Assembly (NCBI GenBank): GCA_964236105.1
Contig: CAXSBC010000001.1
Span: 186,001 to 250,000, forward strand
Length of the DNA stretch: 64,000 nt
Direction: 5' to 3'
From: Lichenicola sp964236105
Lineage (GTDB): Bacteria; Pseudomonadota; Alphaproteobacteria; Acetobacterales; Acetobacteraceae
Both the position numbers and the translations under genes were made by a program. This document shows, one piece after another, positions 7,847 through 17,469 of the stretch (position 1 is its first letter; every line of letters begins with the position of its first letter). The notes under the pieces are model-generated. The model was not told the origin of the DNA. It was given only the letters and a program-made list of their open reading frames with translations, and did not search any database.

Positions 7847-8842
7847 ATGCAGCGCATCTTCTCCGGCATCCAGCCCTCCGGCCTTCCCACCCTCGGCAAC
7901 TATCTCGGCGCCATACGCAACTGGGTGACGCTGCAGCAGGACAACGAGTGCCTGTATTGCCTGGTCGACCTGCATGCGATCACCTCCTGGCAGGAGCCGG
8001 CGCTGCTGCGCTCGCAGACGCGCACGCAGGCGGCCATCCTGCTGGCGGCCGGCATCGATGCCGACCGGCACATCCTGTTCAACCAGTCCGCGGTGACGGC
8101 CCATGTCAGGCTCGGCTGGATCTTCAACTGCATCGCGCGCGTCGGCTGGCTGAACCGCATGACGCAGTTCAAGGACAAGGCCGGCCGGGACCGGGAAGCG
8201 GTGTCGTCGGGGCTCTACGTGTATCCGAACCTGATGGCAGCCGACGTGCTGACCTATCACGCCACCGGCGTGCCGGTGGGCGACGACCAGCGCCAGCATC
8301 TCGAGCTCGCCAACGACATCGTGCAGAAGTTCAACCACGACTACGCGGTCGACTTCTTCCCGGCTGTCGAGGCGCTGGTGCCGCCGGACGCGGCACGGGT
8401 GATGAGCCTGCGCGACGGCACCAGGAAGATGTCGAAGTCCGATCCCTCCGATCAGAGCCGCATCAACCTCACCGACGACGCCGACGCCATCGCGCAGAAG
8501 ATCAGGCGGGCGAAGACCGATCCGGAGCCGCTGCCTTCCGAGCCGGACGGGCTCGACGGCCGTCCGGAAGCGCGCAACCTGGTGACGATGCTGGCGGCCC
8601 TGTCGGGCGGCACGGTGGCCTCGGTGCTGGCCGAGCATGGCGGCAGGGGCTTCGGGCCGTTCAAGGACGCGCTGACGGCGCAGCTGCAGGCGACGCTGGC
8701 GCCGATCGCGGGCGAGGCGAACCGCCTGCTGGCCGATCCCGGGCATCTGGACGGGGTGCTGCGAGGCGGTGCCGTGCGGGCGAACGCGATCGCCGAGCCG
8801 ATCGTGCGCGAGGCCGAGCGGATCGTCGGGTTCCTGGTCTAG
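7847..8842 (+). CDS. trpS: Tryptophan--tRNA ligase
   Basis: Charges tRNA-Trp with tryptophan at the expense of ATP. The 331-residue class I synthetase begins MQRIFSGIQPSGLPTLGNYL, in which TLGN is the HIGH-like signature, and contains the KMSKS loop exactly as KMSKS at residues 194-198. Other conserved elements are the VDLHAIT segment and YPNLMAADVL. Length is normal for bacterial TrpRS. The start is at ATG 7847, 159 bp from the divergent tdk start, so the two promoters must lie in that gap. yjbQ follows 47 bp downstream on the same strand. Confidence 0.97.
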   Translation: MQRIFSGIQPSGLPTLGNYLGAIRNWVTLQQDNECLYCLVDLHAITSWQEPALLRSQTRTQAAILLAAGIDADRHILFNQSAVTAHVRLGWIFNCIARVGWLNRMTQFKDKAGRDREAVSSGLYVYPNLMAADVLTYHATGVPVGDDQRQHLELANDIVQKFNHDYAVDFFPAVEALVPPDAARVMSLRDGTRKMSKSDPSDQSRINLTDDADAIAQKIRRAKTDPEPLPSEPDGLDGRPEARNLVTMLAALSGGTVASVLAEHGGRGFGPFKDALTAQLQATLAPIAGEANRLLADPGHLDGVLRGGAVRANAIAEPIVREAERIVGFLV

Positions 8843-8889
8843 CCGAGCGGGGTCCCCTGCCCCCTAACCCTCCGGCGAAGGAGCCGTCC

Positions 8890-9309
8890 ATGCGACAAGC
8901 CCTGCACAGCCTGACGATCGAGACGCGCGGCAAGGGGCTGGTCGCGTGCAGCCGGCCGGTGCTGGCCTGGGTCGCGGAGCAGGGCATCGCCACCGGGCTG
9001 CTGACGCTGTGGTGCCAGCACACCTCCGCCTCGCTGCTGGTGCAGGAGAACGCCTCGCCCGAGGTGCAGACCGACATCGCCGCCTATTTCGAGGCGATCG
9101 CGCCGGAGCAGCCCGGCCGCTACGTGCATGACGACGAGGGACCGGACGACATGCCGGCGCATCTGCGCGCCATCCTGACCGGAACGCAGCTCACGATCCC
9201 GGTCGCCCAGGGCCGGCCGGTGCTGGGGACGTGGCAGGGGATCTACCTGTTCGAGCATCGCCGCCGGCCGCACCGCCGCAGCGTGGTGCTGCACCTGCTG
9301 GGCGAGTAG
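8890..9309 (+). CDS. yjbQ: YjbQ-family protein (secondary thiamine-phosphate synthase family)
   Basis: A 139-residue single-domain protein of the UPF0047/YjbQ family. Diagnostic stretches are LTLWCQHTSASLLVQENASP, which carries the conserved C, H and T of the presumed active site, and GTWQGIYLFEHR near the C terminus. The family forms trimers; a weak thiamine-phosphate synthase activity has been reported for E. coli YjbQ, but its physiological role is unsettled. ATG at 8890 follows a purine-rich GCGAAGGAGC stretch. It is 47 bp downstream of trpS and ends 2 bp before the convergent SulP gene, so there is no room for a separate terminator. Confidence 0.9.
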   Translation: MRQALHSLTIETRGKGLVACSRPVLAWVAEQGIATGLLTLWCQHTSASLLVQENASPEVQTDIAAYFEAIAPEQPGRYVHDDEGPDDMPAHLRAILTGTQLTIPVAQGRPVLGTWQGIYLFEHRRRPHRRSVVLHLLGE

Positions 9310-9311
9310 CC

Positions 9312-10790
9312 TCAGCCGTCCGCATGCACCAGCGCGCCGTGGCGATCGACCAGGGTCGCGCTGGCCTCGTTCAGGCCGATGACCTCGGTGCGGATGCCAT
9401 GACGCCGCATCCTGGTGGTGACGGTCTGCAGCGCGCCGACTGCGGTGACGTCCCAGAAATGCGCGCCGCTCAGATCGATCCGGACGCAGCGCGCGGTGTC
9501 GCGCAGATCGAACCCGTCTGCGAACATCTCGGCGCTGGCGAAGAAGACCTGTCCCGTCACCCGGTAGGTGCGGGTGTCGGTCGTCTCGTCGTAGCTGCTG
9601 ACCACCGACATCAGCCGCATGACCTTGAACGCGAAGAACACGCCGCTCAGCAGCACGCCGACGACGACGCCGGCCGCCAGGTCGCTGGTCGCCACCGTCA
9701 CCGCGACGGTCGCCAGCATGACGAGGCTGGACACCTTCGGATGGCGCGTCAGGTCCCGCAGCGACGTCCAGGAGAAGGTGCTGACCGAGACCATGATCAT
9801 GATGGCAACCAGGGCCGCCACCGGCACCCGGGCCACCCAGGGGCGGAGCAGCACCATCAGGATCAGCAGGAACAGGCCGGCGACCAGGGTCGACAGCCTG
9901 CCGCGGCCGCCATAGCGGACGTTGCCGACGGTCTGGCCGATCATCCCGCAGCCGGCGATGCCGCCGAACAGGCCGGCGGCGATGTTGGCGAGCCCCAGCC
10001 CCCGGCATTCCTGCGCCTTGGAGCTCGTCGTGTCGGTGAGCTCGTCCACGACGCTGGCCGTCATCATCGATTCCAGCAGGCCCACGACGGCCATGGCGAG
10101 CGCATACGGCGCCACGATGCCCAGCGTGGTCCAGCTCGGCGGCACGTGCGGCAGCACGAGGCTCGGCAGCGACGCGGGCAGCCTGCCCAGATCGGCGACG
10201 GTGCGCAGCGGCATCGGGGCCAGCACGCTGAACGCGGTCAGGACGAGGACGCAGATCAGCGGCGACGGGACCGCCCGGGTCAGGCGCGGCGCCAGATAGA
10301 TGATCGCCAGGCCCGCGGCGATCATCGCGTAGGTCTGCCAGCTCACCCCCAGCATCTGCGGCACCTGCGCCGAGAAGATCAGGATCGCCAGCGCATTGAC
10401 GAAGCCGGTCCGCACCGAGCTCGACACGAAGCGCATCAGCACGTCGAGCCGCAGCACCCCGAACGCCACCTGGAACGCGCCCGCCATCAGCGTGGCGGCG
10501 AGCAGGTAGTCCAGCCCGTGGCTGCGCACCAGGGCCGCCGCGACCAGGGCGACCGAGCCGGCGGCTCCGGAGATCATGGCGGGACGGCCGCCGGTGAGCG
10601 AGATGACGATGCCGATGACGAAGGAGGCGAACAGCCCGACCCGCGGATCGACCCCGGCCACGAAGGAGAAGGCGATCACCTCCGGGATCAGCGCGAAGGT
10701 GCCGACCATCCCGGCGAGCACCTCGCGCCTGAGATCGCCCGGTCCGTTGAACCACTCGGAGCGGTAGCGGGAAACGGCTTGGCTGGTCAT
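9312..10790 (-). CDS. SulP-family anion transporter with STAS domain
   Basis: A 492-residue inner-membrane transporter of the SLC26/SulP family. Roughly residues 20-380 contain about ten to fourteen hydrophobic segments, including the family-typical LAGMVGTFALIPEVIAFSF and GGRPAMISGAAGSVALV. Residues about 395-485 form a cytoplasmic STAS domain (FFASAEMF, then VRIDLSGAHFWDVTAVGAL). SulP proteins carry sulfate, bicarbonate, dicarboxylates or other anions, and the substrate cannot be assigned here; the N-terminal half resembles the bacterial group usually annotated as sulfate/bicarbonate carriers. The gene is convergent with yjbQ. Its promoter should lie in the 195 bp before fghA, where a 15-bp palindrome is present. 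Confidence 0.93.
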   Translation of the reverse strand: MTSQAVSRYRSEWFNGPGDLRREVLAGMVGTFALIPEVIAFSFVAGVDPRVGLFASFVIGIVISLTGGRPAMISGAAGSVALVAAALVRSHGLDYLLAATLMAGAFQVAFGVLRLDVLMRFVSSSVRTGFVNALAILIFSAQVPQMLGVSWQTYAMIAAGLAIIYLAPRLTRAVPSPLICVLVLTAFSVLAPMPLRTVADLGRLPASLPSLVLPHVPPSWTTLGIVAPYALAMAVVGLLESMMTASVVDELTDTTSSKAQECRGLGLANIAAGLFGGIAGCGMIGQTVGNVRYGGRGRLSTLVAGLFLLILMVLLRPWVARVPVAALVAIMIMVSVSTFSWTSLRDLTRHPKVSSLVMLATVAVTVATSDLAAGVVVGVLLSGVFFAFKVMRLMSVVSSYDETTDTRTYRVTGQVFFASAEMFADGFDLRDTARCVRIDLSGAHFWDVTAVGALQTVTTRMRRHGIRTEVIGLNEASATLVDRHGALVHADG

Positions 10791-10943
10791 GTGAGGTCCG
10801 CAAATCGGCGCGCGCGCATGGACGCCGGCAGGGGGCGCCGTCCTGTGTCATGCGGTGCGCGTTGTCCGGCGGATCGGCGGCCGGAAGAGCCACCCGGAGT
10901 CACACCGGGTCCGGGTCCTGTGCCGCCGGCCTAGCCCAGAAGC

Positions 10944-10958
10944 TGTTGCATCGCAACA
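10944..10958. promoter_or_regulatory. 15-bp palindrome between fghA and the SulP gene
   Basis: TGTTGC-ATC-GCAACA is a perfect 6-bp dyad with a 3-base centre. It sits 154 bp upstream of the SulP start and 28 bp past the fghA stop, in an otherwise unassigned gap. It could be an operator for the transporter or a weak hairpin after fghA. No regulator can be named. Confidence 0.35.
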
Positions 10959-10985
10959 TGAGTTTGCACCCGCCCCGCCCCCGGT

Positions 10986-11830
10986 TCAGCCCGGGTTCAG
11001 GAGGCGGGCATGGTGGGCCACGTGGTCGGCGATCACGCTCTGGACGAACCAGTAGGAGTGGTCGTAGCCGGCATGGCGGCGCAGCGTCAGCGCCTGTCCG
11101 GCCCGGGCGGCGGCCTGCTCCAGCGCCTCGGGGCGAAGCTGCTCGGACAGGAAGCGATCGGCCTCGCCCTGATCGACCAGGATCGGCCGCGGATGATGAT
11201 GGCCGGCAGCGAGCAGCAGCGTGGCGTCGTGCATGGTCCAGGCCATCGGGTTCGCGCCGAGATAGCGCCGGAACGCCTTCTCGCCCCAGGGCACGTCGGT
11301 CGGATGGCAGATCGGCGCCAGGGCGGACACCGAGCTCCAGCGGCCCGGATCGCGCAGGCCCAGCGTCAGGGCGCCGTGGCCGCCCATGGAATGGCCGGTG
11401 ATGCCGCGCCGGTCGCGGCTCACCGGGAAGTGCCGCTCGACCAGGGCAGGCAGCTCGTTGTTGACGTAGCTGCCCATGCGGTAGTTGGCAGCCCACGGCG
11501 CCTCGATGGCGTTCAGGTAGAAGCCGGCGCCGGTGCCGAAATCCCAGTCCTCCTCCTCGCCCGGAATGCCGGCGCCGCGCGGGCTGGTGTCGGGAAACAC
11601 CATCGCCAGCCCGTGCTCGGCCGCATGGCGCAGCGCGCCGGACTTGGCGGCAAACGTTTCCTCGGTGGAAGACAGGCCCGCCAGCGCGTAGAGCGCCGGA
11701 CGGGGCGAGGCCGGCGTGGCCTGCTCCGGCACGAACACGCCGAAGCGGGCGGGAAGGTCCAGCTCCTCCGAGGCGTGGCTGTAGAAGCCGATGGTGCCGC
11801 CGAAGCAGCGGCTCTCCGAGACCGTCTCCA

Positions 11831-11831
<1 letters not shown>
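10986..11831 (-). CDS. fghA: S-formylglutathione hydrolase
   Basis: Hydrolyses S-formylglutathione to formate and glutathione, the second step of glutathione-dependent formaldehyde detoxification. The 281-residue alpha/beta hydrolase (esterase D family) has the nucleophile elbow GHSMGGHGAL with S148, the LAGLSSTEETF oxyanion-side loop, and a C-terminal HAGYDHSYWFV containing the catalytic His. A DQGEADRF segment supplies the catalytic Asp. The ATG at 11831 shares one base with the frmA stop (TGATG), so the two enzymes are translationally coupled in pathway order, and the length is normal for the family. Confidence 0.96.
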
Positions 11832-12946
<1,115 letters not shown>

Positions 12947-13323
12947 GATGCTGGCCTCCTGCCTGTCGTCCGCCGCCGCCGGGCAGAGAACGGCGGCACC
13001 GGACAGCGGTCAATGGCGCCGCGTTCACGAGTTGCAGGCCCGGGCGTGCCACCGGCGCGCGCCCAGGGCACGGCGATGCGGTGCATCTGCCCGGCCCTGA
13101 CCTGGTTGCGGCCCGCTTGGCGGCGTGGAGCGCGTCGTCGGCGACGATGAACAAGGCCCTGGGGTCCCCGTCGCCGGGCTGCGGCAGCTCCTCGGCTCGG
13201 TCGATCCCGCCGTGACGGGTGGCGGCGGCGTCGGACCGATGCCGCCCGACCCCTGATCAGGCGCCACGGGCCGCAGACCCGCATCCGGCTTTGCCGGACA
13301 CCCGACATCGGCGACAACGCGTC
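12947..13323. other. Gap between divergent frmA and the symporter gene
   Basis: A 377-bp stretch without an intact gene. It must hold the frmA promoter (leftward) and the symporter promoter (rightward). Its middle carries the GGDEF relic described separately. The frames here read as arginine/proline-rich sequence with no other recognisable domain. Confidence 0.5.
13078..13190 (-). pseudogene. Decayed C-terminal fragment of a GGDEF (diguanylate cyclase) gene
   Basis: Read leftward, one frame gives ALFIVADDALHAAKR, which matches the end of GGDEF domains (the FxxADxALYxAKRxGRNxV segment). The expected GRNQVR continuation appears only after switching frame: RNQVRAGQMHR is read in a second frame straight after AAKR. 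Upstream, a third frame gives a possible SGGIG remnant of the VSIG strand. No catalytic GGDEF loop, start codon or intact frame remains. This is best explained as a frameshifted relic; the chance that it is a coincidental low-complexity match is real because the fragment is short. Confidence 0.45.
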
Positions 13324-14580
13324 ATGCCGCCGCCCATACCGCGCACGTCCGGTGCGACCGCAGCGATCCTGCTGGCCATGCCGCTTGGCGTCGCGGCCGG
13401 AGCAGCGCTGCATGGCCTGGCCCCGCTGCCGGTCGCGCAGTCGCTCGGCGACGATGCCGGCGTGGCGGCCGAGCTGTTCCTGCGGCTGATCCGCATGATC
13501 ATCGCGCCACTGGTGTTCGCGACGCTGGCCGGCGGCATCGCCGGGATGCGCGGCGGCGGCGGCGGCCGGGCCTTCCTGATCGCGATGGCCTGGTTCGCGA
13601 CCGCGTCGCTGGTGTCGCTGGGCCTCGGGCTGGCGGCGGCCGACGCGCTGCGCCCGGGGGCAGGCCTGTCGCACGCGCTGCCGCAAGGACATGCCGGCGC
13701 GCCCTCCGGCCTCGATGCGCGCGGCGTCATCGTCCGGCTGGTGCCGACCAGCCTGGTCGATGCGATGGCGCGCAACGACATCGTCCAGATCGTGGTGTTC
13801 GCCTCGCTGTTCGGCACCGCCGTCGCCACCCTGGCCGAACCGGCCTCGGCGCGGCTGCGCGCAGCGCTGGCCGATCTCGCCGCGGTGATGCTGCGGCTGA
13901 CCGGGATGGTGATGCGGCTGGCGCCGGTTGCCGTGTTCGCCGCCCTGTTCGCCACCTTCGCCCGCGGCGGGCTCGGGCTCGCGGGCGGACTGGCCGCGTT
14001 CGTCGGCGGCTTCTACCTGAGCATGCTGGCGCTGTGGCTGCTGCTGGCGGGTGCCGGCCTGCTGTGCCTCGGCCGGCCGGTCTTCGTGCTGTTGCGGATG
14101 ATCGTGCCCGCCATCCTGCTCGGCTTCGCCACCGCCAGCAGCGAGGCGGTGTTTCCCCTGCTGGTGGGCACGCTGGAGCGTTTCGGCGTGTCGCCGCGCC
14201 TGGTCGGCTTCGTGCTGCCGCTCGGCTATGCCTTCAACCTGGACGGCGCGATGCTGTTCCAGGCGTTCGCAGCGCTGTTCATCGCCCAGGCCTGCGGCGT
14301 GGCGCTCAGCCTGCCGCGCCAGCTCGCCATGCTGCTGGTGCTGATGGCGAGCAGCAAGGGCACCGCCGGCGTGCCCCGGGCAGCCATCGTGTCGCTGGCG
14401 GCGGTGATGCCGACCTTCGGCCTGCCGGATGCCGGGCTGCTGCTGATCCTGGGCGTCGACCATCTTCTCGACATGGGCCGGACCGCGACCAACGTGATCG
14501 GCAACGCGCTGGCCACGGCGGTGGTGGCCCGGCGGGTCGAGGGCGGCACCACACCAGGCCGGAACAGCGCGCCTGCCTGA
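13324..14580 (+). CDS. Dicarboxylate/amino acid:cation symporter (DAACS/SLC1 family)
   Basis: A 418-residue inner-membrane secondary transporter that uses a sodium or proton gradient to import dicarboxylates or acidic amino acids. Family signatures are LFLRLIRMIIAPLVFATLAGG (N-terminal half), the reentrant loop FATASSEAVFPLL with its serine pair, YAFNLDGAMLF (the NLDG/NxxG sodium-site region), SSKGTAGVPRAA (second hairpin loop) and DMGRTATNVIGN in the last helix. The order and length match DctA/GltP-type proteins. ATG at 13324 gives a short N terminus before the first helix; the frame stays open to 13219 without protein-like sequence. Substrate is not predictable from this. It is convergent with the GAF-GGDEF gene, leaving 24 bp between stops. 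Confidence 0.93.
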   Translation: MPPPIPRTSGATAAILLAMPLGVAAGAALHGLAPLPVAQSLGDDAGVAAELFLRLIRMIIAPLVFATLAGGIAGMRGGGGGRAFLIAMAWFATASLVSLGLGLAAADALRPGAGLSHALPQGHAGAPSGLDARGVIVRLVPTSLVDAMARNDIVQIVVFASLFGTAVATLAEPASARLRAALADLAAVMLRLTGMVMRLAPVAVFAALFATFARGGLGLAGGLAAFVGGFYLSMLALWLLLAGAGLLCLGRPVFVLLRMIVPAILLGFATASSEAVFPLLVGTLERFGVSPRLVGFVLPLGYAFNLDGAMLFQAFAALFIAQACGVALSLPRQLAMLLVLMASSKGTAGVPRAAIVSLAAVMPTFGLPDAGLLLILGVDHLLDMGRTATNVIGNALATAVVARRVEGGTTPGRNSAPA

Positions 14581-14604
14581 TCGCTCAAGGCCGGCGGAGC
14601 GGGG

Positions 14605-15579
14605 TCAGCCGAAGCAGCGGTGGACGACGCGGTCCCGGCCGGCGAGCTTCGCCTCATACAGCACGTCGTCCGCCAGCTTCAGCGCCGCGGTCCCGTCGGC
14701 GGGTGCTGCCCGGACGGTGGCCGCGCCGATCGAGGCCGTGACCATCCAGCCGCGGGCCTGCATCGCGTCGGCGATCGCACCGCGGATGCGGGCGGCAAGC
14801 TCGGGCGTCTTGGCGCCGTGCCTGCTCAGGATCGCGAACTCGTCGCCGCCGATCCGGGCGGCGACGTCGTCCTGGTCCAGGACCGGGATCAGCGTCGCGG
14901 CGACGTCGCGCAGCAGACGGTCGCCGGCGTCGTGGCCGTCGCAGTCATTGACCTGCTTGAAGCCGTCCAGGTCGAGGTAGAGCAGCGCGAACGGACGGGT
15001 CGTGCGCGTCAGCCTGTCGACCGCCTGATCCAGCGCGATGAGAAAGGCGGCACGATTGGCCAGGCCGGTCAGCGGGTCGATGCGCGCAAGACGGCGGAAC
15101 TCCAGCGTGGTCATCAGCGAGTCCGCCAGGACCTTCAGCGTATGGCGCTGGTCCTCGGTCAGCTCGCGCGGCTCGGGATCGATCACGCACAGCGTGCCGA
15201 GCGCCAGGCCCTCGGGATTGACGAGCGGCTGGCCGGCATAGAAGCGGATTCTCGGCTCGCTGAGCACGAGCGGGTTGTCGGCAAAGCGCAGGTCCTGGTG
15301 CGTGTCGGGCACGACGAGCGCCTCGTGCGGCTCGAGGATGGCATGGGCGCACATGGCCTGGTCCCGCGGGGTCTCGATCAGGTCGCACGCGAACCGCGCC
15401 TTGAACCACTGCCGCTCGCCGTCGACGAGCGTGATCATCGAGGCCGACGCGCCCGTCAGCTTGGCGGCGAGCTTCGCCACGCTGTCGAAATTGGTCTCGC
15501 ACGCCGTGTCGAGAAGCCCGTAGGAGCGCAGGGCGAACAGGCGCTCCAACTCATTGGCCGGCTTCTCTGCGGATATCAT
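14605..15579 (-). CDS. GAF-GGDEF diguanylate cyclase
   Basis: A 324-residue cytoplasmic protein predicted to make cyclic-di-GMP from two GTP. Residues about 10-160 form a GAF domain of the subtype with FKARFACDLIETPRDQAMCAHA and FYAGQPLV. A GGDEF domain follows (RIDPLTGLANRAAF at about 166-179, then RIGGDEFAIL with the intact GGDEF at 244-248), ending in LKLADDVLYEAKLAGRDRV. The inhibitory RxxD site expected upstream of GGDEF reads DQDD (235-238), so product inhibition through that site is unlikely. ATG 15579 was chosen over 15648 because the GAF alignment begins soon after it. It lies 132 bp downstream of the hybrid kinase on the same strand, so it may share the KaiC-kinase transcript. Confidence 0.93.
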   Translation of the reverse strand: MISAEKPANELERLFALRSYGLLDTACETNFDSVAKLAAKLTGASASMITLVDGERQWFKARFACDLIETPRDQAMCAHAILEPHEALVVPDTHQDLRFADNPLVLSEPRIRFYAGQPLVNPEGLALGTLCVIDPEPRELTEDQRHTLKVLADSLMTTLEFRRLARIDPLTGLANRAAFLIALDQAVDRLTRTTRPFALLYLDLDGFKQVNDCDGHDAGDRLLRDVAATLIPVLDQDDVAARIGGDEFAILSRHGAKTPELAARIRGAIADAMQARGWMVTASIGAATVRAAPADGTAALKLADDVLYEAKLAGRDRVVHRCFG

Positions 15580-15711
15580 GTCTTTGAAGTAACAAGTCCG
15601 AGAGCGGAATGCCAGCGGCAATCCCTGTACCCCGTGACTTGAAAACAATGCTGCTTCTCCAGCATCGAGCCGTTGTTCTTTCCTGAGATCGCGACAGTCG
15701 AGCCGGCGTCA

Positions 15712-17460
15712 TCATGCCTGCTGCGGGGCCTGCCGCGGGGCCTGCTGCCGCTCGGCAGCCCGTGCCAGCAGCGCCGACGCGCCCTCCGCCAGCGCCACGC
15801 CGGAGACCGGCTTCCTGAGCAGGGCGGCATTGTCCATCTCGGCCCGCTCCATGGCCAGTCGCACGTCCGCGTCGGCGAACCCGGTCAGCAGCAGAACCGG
15901 CAGCTCGGGTCGCCGCCGCCTGACCTGCTGGATCAGCGTCAGCCCGTTCATGCCCGGCATGGCGAAGTCCGAGATCAGCAGATCCAGCGACACGCCCTGG
16001 TCGATCTGGGCCAGCGCGTCCAGCCCGTCGCCGGCCTGGCTGACCCGGTAGCCGCGCTCCCTCATCTCGCCGACCAGCACGTCGCGCACCATCGCGTCGT
16101 CGTCGACGATGAGCACACGGAGAGGCTCCGACAGCGCGTCGATCGCCAGCGCGGCCGACGGCCGGCCGCCGGCGATGGGCTCGCTGGCCGCCTGCGGGAA
16201 CCACAGGCTCACGGTCGTGCCCTGCCCGAGCGTGCTCTCGATGGTGAAGCCGCCGCCGGAATGCTGCGCGAAGCCGCGCGCCATGGCGAGGCCGAGCCCG
16301 GTGCCGCGTCCGAGCGGCTTGGTCGTGAAGAACGGCTCGCTCGCGCGCGCCAGCGTGGCCAGGCTCATGCCGCCGCCGGTGTCGGCGACCGACAGCCGCA
16401 CGTAGCCTCCGCAGGCCAGGTCCGCCGGATGGGCCGTCGCATCCAGCACCGTCTCGCCGGTGGCCGTGAGGGTCAGCGTGCCGCCGTCGGGCATGGCGTC
16501 GCGGGCATTGACGGCGAGGTTCACCAGCACGGTCTCGAGCTGCCCCTTGTCGGCCAGCAGCGTCGGCAGGCAATGGTCCGCCTCCACCCGCATCGCGATG
16601 CCGATCCCCAGCGTGTGCGTCAGCATCTCGCGCAGGGCCTCGAGCAGCAGCACGGGCGTCACCGGCTCCGCCCGCAGCGCGTCGCGCCGCGCGAACGCCA
16701 GCAGGCGACCGGTGATCGAGGCGCCGCGCTGGGCGGCCTCGCCGGCCATGCCGGCCAGCCGCCTGACGCCCTCGACGTCGCCCGGCCGGCGCTGGATCAG
16801 GCTCAGGCCGCCCATCACGGCCTGCAGGACGTTGTTGAAGTCGTGCGCGATGCCGCCTGCGAGCTGGCCCAGCGCCTCCATGCGCTGCGCCTGCGCGAGC
16901 CGGGCCTCGGTCCGCTCGCGGTCGAGAGCCTCCTGCTCCAGACGGGCATAGGCGGTGCGCAGCTCGGTCGTCCGCTCGGTGACGCGCGTCTCCAGCGAGG
17001 CGTTCAGCGCCGAGAGATCCGCCGCCGCCTGCTCGCGCTCCGCGAGGTAGGTGCGCGTCTCGTACTGCCTGCCGCGGGTCCGCAGGGCGGCGCGCACCGA
17101 GCTGCTCAGCGCCGCCACCCCGAGCGGGCGCTCGAGCAGGACGGCGTTGCCGATCTGCGCCAGCCAGGCCGGCACCCGGGCGCCCTGCGCGATGTCGCCG
17201 CGCGGTGCCGCCAGCACGACGAAGGGAAAATCCGACCAGGGCGGCTGTCCCGCCACCCAGCGCAGCAGCGCCTTCTCGTCGTCGTCGCCATCGAGCGCCT
17301 CCTCGGCGATCAGCGCGGCGCCGGCATCCTCCGCGATCGCCTGGACGAGGTCGGCAAGGTCGGTGCAGACGCGGCAGGTCATGCCCTGCCTGGCCAGCAG
17401 GGTGGCTGCGAGCTCCGCATCGCGTCCGCGCGGCATCAGGATGAGAACACGCAGCTGCAT
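15712..17460 (-). CDS. Hybrid histidine kinase with N-terminal pseudo-receiver and C-terminal receiver
   Basis: A 582-residue cytoplasmic protein. Residues 1-125 fold like a receiver (LRVLILMPRGRD start, LLERPLG in place of the usual lysine-proline loop) but the phosphoacceptor position reads ALIAEEAL, with Glu instead of Asp, so it is probably a non-phosphorylated protein-interaction domain. A coiled coil (about 135-195) leads to H206 in GGIAHDFNNVL, then an HATPase_c domain (NARDAMPDGG, DTGGGM, GTGLGLAMARGF) and a C-terminal receiver (LRVLIVDDDA; phosphoacceptor in LLISDFAMPGMNG; LLRKP). It begins 9 bp after the KaiC-like gene stops, which indicates an operon and a functional link. No transmembrane or classical sensory domain is present, so input may come from KaiC through the pseudo-receiver; that is inference. 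Confidence 0.92.
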   Translation of the reverse strand: MQLRVLILMPRGRDAELAATLLARQGMTCRVCTDLADLVQAIAEDAGAALIAEEALDGDDDEKALLRWVAGQPPWSDFPFVVLAAPRGDIAQGARVPAWLAQIGNAVLLERPLGVAALSSSVRAALRTRGRQYETRTYLAEREQAAADLSALNASLETRVTERTTELRTAYARLEQEALDRERTEARLAQAQRMEALGQLAGGIAHDFNNVLQAVMGGLSLIQRRPGDVEGVRRLAGMAGEAAQRGASITGRLLAFARRDALRAEPVTPVLLLEALREMLTHTLGIGIAMRVEADHCLPTLLADKGQLETVLVNLAVNARDAMPDGGTLTLTATGETVLDATAHPADLACGGYVRLSVADTGGGMSLATLARASEPFFTTKPLGRGTGLGLAMARGFAQHSGGGFTIESTLGQGTTVSLWFPQAASEPIAGGRPSAALAIDALSEPLRVLIVDDDAMVRDVLVGEMRERGYRVSQAGDGLDALAQIDQGVSLDLLISDFAMPGMNGLTLIQQVRRRRPELPVLLLTGFADADVRLAMERAEMDNAALLRKPVSGVALAEGASALLARAAERQQAPRQAPQQA

Positions 17461-17469
17461 GCGCCTGCC

